64,000 nucleotides of DNA, taken from contig CM056733.1 of NCBI GenBank assembly GCA_029844215.1, positions 16,179,501-16,243,500 of the forward strand, given 5' to 3'. The stretch comes from Przewalskia tangutica (lineage: Eukaryota > Streptophyta > Magnoliopsida > Solanales > Solanaceae). Positions 11,194 through 21,097 of the stretch are shown here, one piece after another. Below the pieces are notes generated by a model. The model saw only the letters and a program-made list of their open reading frames with translations, searched no databases and was not told the DNA's origin. Position 1 is the stretch's first letter; every line of letters starts with the position of its first letter. The position numbers were made by a program, and so were the translations under genes.

Positions 11194-12265
11194 GCACTTG
11201 CCACGTGTCAGCTTCATGATATGGTTGTACAAAGATATCGTACTACGGATCCGTAGTTATACTTGCCCTGCGGTTTTATCGACCCGTAGGACTCGTGTTC
11301 ACATATACTCCTTGGTGTCGTTATATCATAGATCGCCGACGTGAGGAAGGAATTCCACGCACGAGTGATGATTTGGAGGCGAGTCCCCGACTGATACGAT
11401 CGCTTATATGTGATCAGAGTTTGTTATCATACATGTCTCCCGCTTTATATAGATCGCTATGATTTCATTTACTGATTTTACGCTTTCACATACTTGGTAC
11501 CTATCAGATCGACCTCCTTCGGGGCTGCGCTCATGCCGCAGTAGAGGTACATCTACCGCCGATCCCCACTTTTAGGATCACCTTTCGCCTCGGAAGCTCC
11601 GTTCCTTCTGAGGCTTATCTTTGTATGTTACCCCCGAGTCCGTAAGTCCTTGTACATTCGGGGTATGGCGGGCCCCGTCCGCCATAGTTGTTGTATAAAT
11701 CTTAGAGGTCCAGAAGACTGCCAAGTGCGTGGTCAGGAGGATTGTAATCATGCATGCACTGTAGTTTGGTTATCATACTGCCTCTCGCTTATAGACTATT
11801 ATGATTTCATTTACGATTTTTACGCCACATACTTGGTACCGTTGTATCGACCTCCTTCGGGCCGCGTTCATGCCGCAGTAGAGTACATCGCTTGTCGATC
11901 CCCGCGCTAGGATCTCATTTCGCTGGAAGCTCCGTTCCTTCTGAGGCTTATCTGCTGGTATGTTACCCTCGAGTCCGTAGGTTCTTGTACATTCGTGGGT
12001 ATGGCGGCCCCGTCCTGGCCATAGTTGTCAGATAAACTCTTAGAGGTCCATAGCACCGTGCAAGGTGGTTTTGTAAAAGGATTAAACTGCTCGCTTTAAA
12101 AAAAGAGAGTTGTTTATATATATTTTTATTGGAAGGTAACTGCTCGTTGGCCTGTTTCATTATCTTGTCTCATGTTTATGTTTAAGTTTTTATTTCCGCT
12201 GGTTTTCTCGATGTTGTATCACTAGGTGCCCGGTAGACACCACCACGCCCGGATCGGTCGTGACA
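11194..12265 (+). repeat. Element A1, 5' LTR, right block
   Basis: This is the continuation of the A1 5' LTR after B1. It starts GCACTTGCCACGTGTC like the uninterrupted LTR at 17401 and ends CGGTCGTGACA at 12265. It is about 340 bp longer than the matching part of the 3' LTR because of a tandem duplication (11400-12085). The terminal segment has GGTGCCCGGTAGACACC, a degraded form of the conserved end hairpin. Confidence 0.88.
11400..12085 (+). repeat. 342-bp tandem duplication inside A1 5' LTR
   Basis: The block with ATGATTTCATTTAC (11459), CGACCTCCTTCGG, GCCGCAGTAGAG, GGCTTATCT and CTTGTACATTCG repeats once at an offset of about 342 bp (ATGATTTCATTTAC again at 11801). The A1 3' LTR (17640-17945) and both A2 LTRs have a single copy, so the duplication is private to this LTR. 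Confidence 0.85.
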
Positions 12266-12269
12266 AAAG

Positions 12270-12280
12270 TGGTATCGAGC
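12270..12280 (+). other. Primer-binding site of A1
   Basis: TGGTATCGAGC begins four bases after the LTR ends. It matches the initiator-Met tRNA site TGGTATCAGAGC apart from a missing A. Confidence 0.8.
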
Positions 12281-12460
12281 GCTTAGTCCTCTGAAGTGTC
12301 TACGCACTGTGTTCAGAAGTTCGATTATCGATGTGTTGGCACCACATCTATAATCGTGAGGCCGCAGGACGCTTAGGATTGGTTTCTATTCTTCTCATTC
12401 CGAGATCGTGCCTTAGAGCCGTGTGATAAGTCGACCCTCCGACGTGCCGCTTTTACCGCT

Positions 12461-13600
12461 ATGCCTCCGCGCAGCAACCCGCCCGTAAGGGCAAAGGCGT
12501 GAGGAGAGCTGCGAGTAGAAGCGTGGCGATCTCTACAGACCACAATACACGAGCCTCACCCCACATGCGGAGCAAAAGAGATGAGTTACAAGGAGTGGGC
12601 CCAATTGATGGCCAGGGTTGTGGCCAGACTTGAGGATAGCCGACGCAGCAGCCTGGCAGCGATGGTTCACCCTAGATCAGATAGTTTGAGGCTACGGGAT
12701 TTTCTGAGTTGTAACCCGCCAGAGTTCTATGGGTCGAGACCTGAGGATGATCCGCAGGAGTTCATCCGACGATTCTGATGGATCTTGAGAGTGATCAAGG
12801 CATCGGAGACCGAGTCGGTGGTCCTAGGTTCGCATCGGCTGCGTGATACCGCAGTCGACTGGTTTGATTCGTGGGAGTTGTCCCGGGGAGGGCATGCACT
12901 TCCAGCTGTATGAAACGAGTTCTTAGAGGCCTTTCTTGCACATTTCTTGCCTCCCCAGATGAGGAGGGCTCGGGCCGACAGATTTTTGGTGTTGCGGCAG
13001 AACGGGCGTATGGTTCGAGTACAATGTGGAGTTCGACTCATCGGCGTGCGTCTCGCGTTAGTAGCTTGTATGGAGGATAGAGTGCACCGATATGTTCTGT
13101 GGCTCGATGATTACCTAGCGAGAGTTTTTGGTGTAGCTCTTCACCGCATGGACATTGCCCGCACGCAGCTTATGCACTGATGTGAGGCGGAGAAATCGAC
13201 GGAATGGCGAGATCGGAGAAGAGGCGAACAGCAGGTCCTTTGATGACTTTCGAGGCGGACCGCCTCAGCCAGACTAGTTATGTACCTCCGCCAAGATGCA
13301 GTGGTCCTCCACGCCCGGGACCTTCGGGATATTCGGAGGCGGTCGGGGCTCCCGTGTTTCAGATCTTGAGGAGTAGAAGTGTTCGCCGGATGAGGCCACC
13401 CGTATCTCGATGTGACCATTGTGGTAAAGCCCGTAGAGAATGTCGTCTTGGTTTGGGAGATTGCTATACTTGCGGCCAGCGGGGCCATGTGACGAGAGGT
13501 CCGACCAGGGGTAGTCTTTGGTGGGATAGCATGCACTACTAGATCGATTGCGGGTTCTTCACCTTCCATAGCTAGGCAGATGCACACACGGGCTACGGCA
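12461..13600 (+). pseudogene. gag of A1, frameshifted (Tekay-type)
   Basis: The ATG at 12461 gives Met-Pro-Pro-Arg, the start also used by family C. Fragments in different frames then follow gag order. 12581-12778 has the N-terminal region ending FYGSRPEDDPQEFIRRF. 12940-13170 has the capsid C-terminus with PPQMRRARADRFLVLRQNGR, then a region with a conserved HRY. 13204-13542 has two Cys-rich knuckles, CDHCGKARREC and CYTCGQRGHVTRG. The last Cys of the second knuckle is lost. Gag would form the particle and package RNA. Several frameshifts, many near CTG/CAG/CG, split the frame; some may be sequencing error. No pol follows. Confidence 0.75.
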
Positions 13601-14408
13601 GAGGTCGCGGTGGAGTTCCGATTTTAAGCGGTCCTTTGAACCGCCTATTTTCAGTATATCCTTAACCTCTAGAGACTTGTATGTATTGTTGTGATGATAA
13701 TGTGTTAAGTGTTATGTTCGGATAGCTTTGTGCTAAAATGTGATTTAGAAACTCAGTTAGTGAGAAAGGGTAAGCCTGTGGGGTGAGAAAATGATGAACC
13801 TTAGAATATTACAGTTGAGACCTTAGATGTAAGGCCGTCTTGAGTACAAGATTTTTGCAAGTGATCCTTGTCAGAATGTATAAGTATACGTGGAGTACTT
13901 GTGGGAATATTCCTTGGGTAGTGTAAAATGGAAGTGGTAGCTTTCGCGACTGTATAGGTAAGATTGTTCGGATCGGAAACAAGAGCGTGATGCGTTAAGT
14001 GGGTCGGGTTGGGGCCATGTTGAGGGCCAACCCGCGGCTGTTCGAGTGGGGTCAGCTCTGGGTGGTCCCGCCAGGTGGTAGGGTCACGAGGGTGCTAGGC
14101 CCAAGTTTAGATGATCATCGTATGAGTTCGTGGATAGGTTCGACCAGAAGCAGATCGTGAAGGCCGGGAATGGCCTTAAGGGAGATTGAGGCTAGTAAGA
14201 TGACCAAGTTTGGAGGTGGTGACTCCAAAGTTTTGGAAATCAAGCGATGATCAAGTATGGTACGATACTAGAAGAGTTCAAGTGTTCAGAAAGTACGAGT
14301 AAGGAAGGAAGAGAACGTATGTTATTTCGTGGCGGTATGGCGTTGGCAACTTGTTAGAAGAACCTTATCATTATCCGTCTTGAGAAGGAACATTCGACGA
14401 ATGTTTCT
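13600..14408 (+). other. A1 non-coding tail
   Basis: About 800 bp with no credible reading frame. Segments such as GAGACCTTAGATGTA (13821) and the block around 13990-14180 reappear in B2 (near 19877 and 19950-20110) and, on the minus strand, in A2 and B1. Conservation across families without coding suggests a packaging or processing signal (inference). Confidence 0.6.
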
Positions 14409-14419
14409 AAGGAGGAGAA
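14409..14419 (+). other. Polypurine tract of A1
   Basis: AAGGAGGAGAA directly precedes the TGTTATACCC start of the 3' LTR. Confidence 0.8.
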
Positions 14420-14622
14420 TGTTATACCCGTATTTCAGTATATGCGTAGGCGTCGTATAATAATTTGAGCCTTAAAGATTTGGCAAGTTTCAAAATTGTA
14501 CACAAGTGAAAAGAGTCGTTTTCGACGAAACGCTTGCAAGACTTGCGAAGGAAAATTCCGGCTATGTCATTTATAATTTTGCGGATTTTTCCGAGAGACG
14601 AAATATTTTGGACCAACGGGAG

Positions 14623-14638
14623 GGTGACACTTGTCACC
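14623..14638 (+). promoter_or_regulatory. Palindrome GGTGACACTTGTCACC upstream of TATA
   Basis: A near-perfect 16-bp palindrome lies about 190 bp upstream of the first TATA box. Equivalents are at 26082-26097, 31497-31512 and 62027-62042 in other A LTRs. Related CACGTG-centred forms are at 18410-18425 and 20871-20886 in B LTRs. It is a candidate dimeric transcription-factor site. Confidence 0.5.
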
Positions 14639-14809
14639 TCAATGGACGGCTAAGAGGTCATTGTTTGCACGTTTTTGTGCATTTTCTTGGTCAAGGGTTA
14701 GGTAGGATATTTTGTGTAGTAGATGGATAAGGACACACGGGTAAATCCTAGCCCTACACTTGCCTTACACTTGGATTGATCTTCGCCATTGGTTGGCCCT
14801 CGCTTGACC

Positions 14810-14817
14810 TATAAATA
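14810..14817 (+). promoter_or_regulatory. TATA box 1 of A LTR
   Basis: TATAAATA in the context CCTATAAATACCCC. The same 14 bases recur at the matching place in A2 (25888-25895 and 31308-31315, minus strand) and A3 (62215-62222), so it is the likely LTR promoter. Confidence 0.65.
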
Positions 14818-14973
14818 CCCCTTAGTTGATGAACTTTCTTAAAATCATTTTCCAAGTCTTGAAATCTCTCCTTTGTGAGTTAAATTCGTCCAAACCCCCT
14901 CTTTTGAGAAGCCTTGGCCGAGCCTCCCTTTGAGTGAGGCTTGGCCAGAGGTACCCCTTGCCGCGTTGTCTCG

Positions 14974-14981
14974 TATAAATA
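14974..14981 (+). promoter_or_regulatory. TATA box 2 of A LTR
   Basis: A second TATAAATA (CTCGTATAAATACCC) lies 164 bp after the first and is conserved in A3 (62398-62405) and A2 (for example 31137-31150, minus strand). Either could set the transcription start. Confidence 0.55.
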
Positions 14982-15619
14982 CCCGTTTTTGTGGTATAGA
15001 AATACTCTCAAAGTATTGTTATAATGTCCAAATACTTTAGCCCATATACCTTGTAGTACTTTCCAAAGTTACCTCTATACGTAGGGCCCGGAAATACTAG
15101 TATACTTTCCTTTAGCCACAAAACGAAACCCTAAGGAAAACCTTCATAGTCGGTTGAAGCGTTAAGTAGAAGTTGCGTAGAACTTCTAAGGGTTGTTTGG
15201 AGCGATTGGAGCACTGAGTAGAGCTTAACGTTGCTCAGGAGCAACTTATATACTTGGATAATTTTGGGCTCATCGAGGTAAATACTACTGTCCTTCTATT
15301 GTAATTGGGAATTACATACTGTAGTTGAATTGAAATGAATATAAGATTCATAGAAGAGATTTGAACTGTAATAGAAGGATATTACAGAATAGACTTGAAC
15401 TGAAATCACATCAAAATAATATATAAGTAGAAGATTGAACTGTATTTACATAGACAGATTTACTGAGATCGATAACCTTTATCGTTGAATGTTCGCAAGT
15501 AGCATGTGCTACTTAGAAGGTGGACAAGGCTAGCCGGGTTATAGCCGTGGAGCGTTTTGCTTATAGTCGATAATCGTCGCGAGGTATGTGATTCTTCCTA
15601 TACTCTTGAGCATGAAGTA

Positions 15620-16075
15620 TTTTAAAAGAATACATATAGTACAGACGACGCGTGGCAATGTCTTTTGACTTAAGCTGAATAATATGTATATATTATATGG
15701 TAGATGACGTGTGCTAATCGAATATAGTTGTACGAATGTCTTTTGACTTAAGCCCGAATAATATGTATATATTATATGGTAGATGTCGTGTGCTAATCGA
15801 ATATAATTGTACGGCAATGTCTTTTGACTTAAGCCTGAATAATAAGAACCTTGAAATATTTTAAAAGGAATATAGATATAGTACGGTAGACGTACGTGTG
15901 TTAACTGAATGTAGTATTACGGCAATGTCTTTTGACTTAAGCCTGAATAATAAGAACCTTGAAATATTTTAAAAGGAATATAGATATAGTACGGTAGACG
16001 TACGTGTGTTAACTGAATGTAGTGTTACGACAATGTCTTTTGACTTAAGCCTGAATAAGAAGAATCTTGAAGTAT
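15620..16075 (+). repeat. Tandem array with CAATGTCTTTTGACTTAAGC, about five units
   Basis: Units of about 75 and 107 bp each contain a (T)GTCTTTTGACTTAAGCCTGAATAA core and an AATATAGATATAGTACGGTAGACGTACG or AATATGTATATATTATATGG segment. A3 has the same array at 63060-63290, and the window starts within its last unit. Copy number differs between LTRs. Confidence 0.75.
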
Positions 16076-18127
16076 TTCAAAAGAAATATGAAACCTTTTT
16101 GAAAGAAGAGTAATACTTGGTTTTGAAAACATAAGAGTTATACTAGCTTTATGGGAAGTTAGGTATAACGTCTTAAGAGAGATAAAAAGAATGGTTTACT
16201 GATTTTTAGAAGTTAAGAGACTTAATCTTAAAAGATAAGAGACTTGACTTAATTGTATTGATATGAAGTTTGTTAACAATGTGAAACCTCATTCGTGAGT
16301 AATGGGTACTTGGTTTTAAAAGGAATAATGTTTTCTCGATTTGAAATCGAATGAGTATCGACAAACCACGACGTTAATAAAGGAAAATGTAATGAATAAT
16401 GAAGTATTATTAAAACCAGTAGAAACCTCCATCTGCATAGAAACTAAGATGAGACAAAATGATATTACATTTCCTAGATCATGGCTGCTTAATAAGATTG
16501 ATTATGAATAAGAATAACCTACACTCATATAAGGCATATGATACTCAAATGTTTTAAAAGAGATTAAGACATTGAACTATGAAACTTTTCTAAAATAAAG
16601 AGCCTTGAGTAATTGAAATTAGGCAAACTGGAACCTTAGGGAAAAGAATGTGGTTGGAAAGGAAAGTGTTTTGGTTTACCTAAAAATGCGAGTCACTCTA
16701 TTTTTATACTACGTATCGGGTGACTTTTATAAAAGGAATGGATCTCTTTAAAAGGAATTTAACGACGTAGTAATTTTAGGTTAACACCGATTTTGACTTA
16801 AAATGAAAGTACTTTGAGTTGTGTATAACTTGCCTATGCTTGTTGTGTAACTTGCCTATGCTCGTTGTTGGGTAACTTGCCTATGCTTATTGAGATAGTC
16901 TTTGTTGTGCAAAAATTGTGTTTCTATTCTACCGCCTCTCGATGGAGGGCGGTTGACTTCAGGAGAACTTACTTGGACATACCCAGCGGTGACGGAGATT
17001 CCACCGTATGCTTCCATTAGCATTGTTACATGGGCATGTCCACACCGCTGATGGATTCGTGGACATGTGACCATTATGGTTATGGCGGCATCGTGACTTA
17101 CGGTTGTGATCGGTGCGAGCTGCTTACTTGCCCCGCCGCTACGTGACACGTTGATCCGTATAGGTTATCGCACCGCCACGGTCGCCTTCGCGCGAAGTAT
17201 CGTGACTTACGGTTGTGATCGCGCGTAGCTGCTTACGCTTCGCCGCCACGTGACGCAGTGGATCTGGTATGTTATCGCACCGCCACGCGTCGCCTTCACG
17301 AGTCGATTTGGATGGAGCTTCGTGACTTACGGTTGTGATCTGGCGCGTAGCCGATTCACTTGCCCCCGTCAGCTACGTGGCGCAGCGAGCCGCGAGGCTA
17401 TCGCACTTGCCACGTGTCGCCTTCATGATATGGTTGTACTGATATTGGTACGGTCGGATCCGAAGTTATACTTGCCCCGTGCGGTTTTATTGACCTGTAG
17501 ACTCGTGTTCACATATACCTCGTGTCGTTATATCATGGATCGCCATGAGGAAGGAATTCCACGCACGAGTGATGATTTGGAGGCGTGAGTCCACGACTTG
17601 ATATGATTTATATGTGGTGCATCAGTAGTTTGGTTATCATACATGTCTCTCGCTTTATATGATCGCTATGATTTCATTTACGATTTTACGCTTCACATAC
17701 TTGGTACTGTTGTCGACCTCCTTCGGGCTGCGTTCATGCCGCAGTAGAGGTACATCTACCGCCGATCCCCGCTTTTAGGATCACCTTCAGCCTTGGGAAG
17801 CCCGTTTCCTTCGAGGCTTATCTTTGGTATGTTACCCCGAGTCCGTAAGTCCTTGTACATCTGTGGTATGGCGGCCCCGTCCGTCATAGTTGTTGTATAA
17901 ATCTTAGAGGTCCAGAGCACTGCCAGCGTGGTTGTAAGGATTGTAACTGTTCAAATGTCTATATAGATATATGTTGAAAGGCAACCGTTTGGTTGGCCTA
18001 TTTTTCTTTTATCTTGATCCATGTCTTATCATATGCTTAAGTTTTTATTTCCGCTGGTTTTTCTCTGATGTTGTATCACTAGGGTGCCCGGGGTAAGGCA
18101 CGATCCACGCCCCAGACGGTCGTGACA

Positions 18128-19159
18128 AGAAGTCCAGTCATGTTTAAGAGAATGTACGTAAGGAACTCAAGACTTGAAAAGTGCACGAAGGAAGAATTGT
18201 TTTTCCGACGGAAAATCTTCCGAACGTCGGAAAGGAGAAATGTTCGTTGGTGAGAATTAGATTCTCAAAATGCATTAATTGAAGAGTATGGAACTTATTA
18301 TCATTATGGAAATTTATTTTTACGGATTTGGTCACGTGGGGCCCAACCCGAGGAATTTTACGTTTTGTGAGACCCACGAGGGTTACGGAATTTTATGGAC
18401 GAATAGGAGGGCGACACGTGTCACCCCCCCCCCCCCCACACACATTGGTCTTGGACGAAATTGAAGCAAGGGTAAAATGGTCATTTGACCAATGTATAGA
18501 TGACAAAGTCTTGCTAATTAAGAGCTTGATATTGTTGACTAAGTCCAAGGGCCACTTGGCTTGATCTCTTCCCTCCAAACTTTACAAGTGTTATAATCTA
18601 GACCCTCCAATGTATTATATAAGCACACTAATAGCAAGACTTGTCTTCCAACACTTAGAAAAAATAGAGAGACCTTGTTCCACATTGGGAAGCTCTCGGC
18701 TTTGCCTAAAAATCCACACAAAAATTTTGTAGTTTTGATCCATTATTCACAAGACTTTAACCCAAGGTCCCTAAGGGTATTGTAAGGATATCTCAATAGA
18801 AAGATCCCGGAAAAACCGCATTTTTACGTTAGTCGCAAGGCGAAAACCCAAGGTGTTCTTCAACTTTGAAGTTGGAAATAGAAGAGGAGTTTTTTACAAG
18901 CTTCTAAGGGTTGCAAATAGCGGATTGGAACGTCAAGAAAAGGAGTTGGAGTTGCTAAGAATCGACTTAGGGTTTTGGATCATTTTGAGCTTAAGGAGGT
19001 AATAATCTCCGTCTTGCTATTAAAATTCAAGATTTCATGTTGTAGTAGTTAGAAATGATCATGTGGATTATATTATGATCTCCGTCTTCCGCAGTTTATT
19101 ATGTTGTATGATTAGAGGGTGCCTGTGTAGGCACCGCCGCGCCCGGGTCGGTCGTGACA
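18128..19159 (+). repeat. Element B2, 5' LTR (first bases cut by A1; 3 kb deleted)
   Basis: From 18128 the sequence matches the B2 3' LTR start (20590 onward) but lacks the first dozen bases, which lie left of A1 and outside the window. It follows the 3' LTR to about 19078, then jumps to the LTR terminus (CAGTTTATTATGTTGTATGATTAG, as at 55479). About 3 kb of LTR is missing. The junction carries an 11-base copy (19079-19089) of 19005-19015. A TTATATAAG box is at about 18614. The LTR ends GTCGTGACA at 19159. Confidence 0.85.
18410..18425 (+). promoter_or_regulatory. CACGTG-centred palindrome of B LTR
   Basis: GGCGACACGTGTCACC, about 200 bp upstream of the TTATATAAG box, is the B equivalent of the A palindrome. 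The second B2 copy is at 20871-20886. A cytosine run follows directly and varies in length (about 14 here, fewer at 20886), a likely slippage or sequencing-error site. Confidence 0.5.
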
Positions 19160-20575
19160 AAAGTGGTATCGCAGCGATTAGTCCTCTGGAAAGTGTCTAC
19201 AGACCGTGTCTAGTAGAGGTTTGATTATCGGTGTGTTGTGCACCACATCTATAATCAGGAGGCTGCAGGACATTTAGGATTGGTTTCCATTCTCCTCACT
19301 CTAAGATCGTGCGATAGAGCTGTGTTGTTAGGGTCGTCTCACCCTAACGAGTTATGTTGATTGCAAACTACGGCGAAGCGCAAAGAGCGACCCGAAGTAC
19401 TATGTGGATTGCGTATCCAGGTTGGTAATGATTATAGTATAGTTGGTATTATGACATACAACTATACGGAGTTATGTATGAGGGTCAGACGCGTGTTGCC
19501 TAGAATGATTTTAGATTACCAAGAGTTGGTAAAGACTAACTAGATACCGGGAAGGTATGGAACAGTTAATGAATTCTCGCCAAGGTCTTGTGTTTTATTT
19601 TGAGATAATTGGGGAAGGATGAGTTGTCTGATAGGGCAGTGAACCCTTAAGAAGTCATGTTAAGAAACTTAATGGAATACCATGTTAATATATTAAGCTA
19701 CGTGGTAGGCTTAAGAGAATTGTACGGATGAGGTCCGTATAGAGTAAGTAATGGTTGTTGTGATCAAGACGACACAATTATGGTATTATGAGAAGTTTTT
19801 GTACCCATTTACTGGGGGACTGGTAAGGTAGGCTTGGAGAATGGAAATTGCGAGCCTAAGAATATTGATGACCGCTGAGACCTTAGATGTACAAGGTCTT
19901 CTCGGGTAGAAAGATTTATTATAGACCAAGAATAAGAGTTAAGTTGCGTGCGACGGTGGAGAGGACCTATCGCGGGTCGCCCATAGCCCAAATCGAGCGG
20001 ATCAGTTGGTAGTAGTTCCGCCACGTGACAGGTCACGAGGTGCAAGGCCCAAGTCTAGTTAATTGTTTTACGGGTTCGTGGACGCGCTCCACCGAACCAG
20101 TCGTGAAAGTCGAAATGGCCTTATATTGTTTTATAGAGTGACTCAAAGATTAGCGCCAGAATCGTATGAAAGTTATGTATGTATGCTAGTATGAGTTGGA
20201 AGTACGGAAATAGTACGACCAAGAAGAAAGATAACAACCAAGTGTAAAGGAATAGAGTCCGAATCCATAAGAACCTTTCGAGGTAACTACACCCGAGTGT
20301 GGGGTGGTAAATGAATTAATATGAGATTTTCCTGATGATACAATCGTCGACTAGTAGACCTAGTAGAGAGGATTACATGCACTTTGAGGTCATTATGAGT
20401 ATGGGCTAGTTGGCTTCGTGAGTGCCAAGGTTGACATTTTAGTATAAGTATTTTTATGTGGCCATGGGTGGTATATGTTGTATGAAGGGTGTAGTAAAGG
20501 GAGACAATGTCGCGCTCTAATTAGATTGGACTCCGAAAGAACATTCGAGGACGGATTTTTCTAAGGGGGGAAGAA
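19160..20575 (+). mobile_element. Element B2, internal region (no intact coding)
   Basis: A 1.42-kb interior begins with a primer site (TGGTATCGCAGCG near 19164) and a leader shared with A and C. No gag of useful length follows. The right half (about 19860-20110) matches the conserved non-coding tail of A1. The purine tract AAGGGGGGAAGAA at 20563-20575 abuts the 3' LTR. Element B2 is therefore non-autonomous, like B1. Confidence 0.82.
20563..20575 (+). other. Polypurine tract of B2
   Basis: AAGGGGGGAAGAA followed at once by TGTTACACCCCGTAAGTCC. Confidence 0.85.
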
Positions 20576-21097
20576 TGTTACACCCCGTAAGTCCAGGTAA
20601 TGTTTAAGAGAATGTACGTAAGGAACTCAAGACTTGAAAAGGGTACGAAAGGAAGAATTGTTTTTCCGACGGAAAATCTTCCGAACGTCGGAAAGGAGAA
20701 ATGTTCGTTGGTGAGAATTAGATTCTCAAAATGCATTAATTGAAGAGTATGGAACTTATTATCATTATGGAAATTTATTTTTACGGATTTGGTCACGTGG
20801 GGCCCAACCCGAGGAATTTTACGTTTTGTGAGACCCACGAGGGTTACGAAATTTTATGGACGAATGGGAGGGCGACACGTGTCACCCCCCCCCCACATTG
20901 GTCTTGGACGAAATTGAAGCAAGGGTAAAATAGTCATTTGAACAATGTATAGATGACAAAGTCTTGCTAATTAAGAGCTTGATATTGTTGACTAAGTCCA
21001 AGGGCCACTTGGTTTGATCTCTTCCCTCCAAACTTTACAAGTGTTATAATCTAGACCCTCCAATGTATTATATAAGCACACTAATAGCAAGACTTGT
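20576..21097 (+). repeat. Element B2, 3' LTR, block 1 of 3
   Basis: The first 522 bp of the LTR, collinear with 18128-18640. It carries the inverted repeat TTTCCGACG/CGTCGGAAA (20660-20697), the CACGTG palindrome and a TTATATAAG box at 21069-21077. It is interrupted at 21097 by B3 and resumes at 33990. Confidence 0.88.
21093..21097 (+). repeat. Target-site duplication of B3, left copy (CTTGT)
   Basis: CTTGT precedes TGTCACGACC of B3 and recurs at 33985-33989. The intact site CAAGACTTGTCTTCCAACAC is present in the B2 5' LTR near 18640. Confidence 0.9.

Larger units (their letters stand above)
12266..14419 (+). mobile_element. Element A1, internal region
   Basis: A 2.15-kb interior lies between the two A1 LTRs: primer site, a leader of about 180 bp, one broken gag frame, about 800 bp of non-coding tail and the purine tract. 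No protease, reverse transcriptase, integrase or chromodomain is present, so A1 is a gag-only non-autonomous element. Confidence 0.88.
14420..18127 (+). repeat. Element A1, 3' LTR (complete)
   Basis: This 3.7-kb LTR begins TGTTATACCCG and ends GTCGTGACA. In order it shows a palindrome (14623-14638), two TATAAATA boxes (14810 and 14974), AGGTAA (15276), AGGTATGTG (15582), a repeat array (15620-16075), the 28-bp repeat (about 16825-16890), the CACGTG array (about 17092-17400) and the two end hairpins. It is the uninterrupted reference for the broken 5' LTR. Downstream sequence (18128 on) is the target, the 5' end of the B2 LTR. Only the right duplication copy (about AGAAG) is visible, because the left one is outside the window. 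Confidence 0.9.

Noticed and set aside
18424..18438. Cytosine homopolymer as a structured or quadruplex site
   Set aside because: Length varies between otherwise matching LTRs (20886, 33670), as expected of slippage or base-calling error; no conserved G-run pattern.
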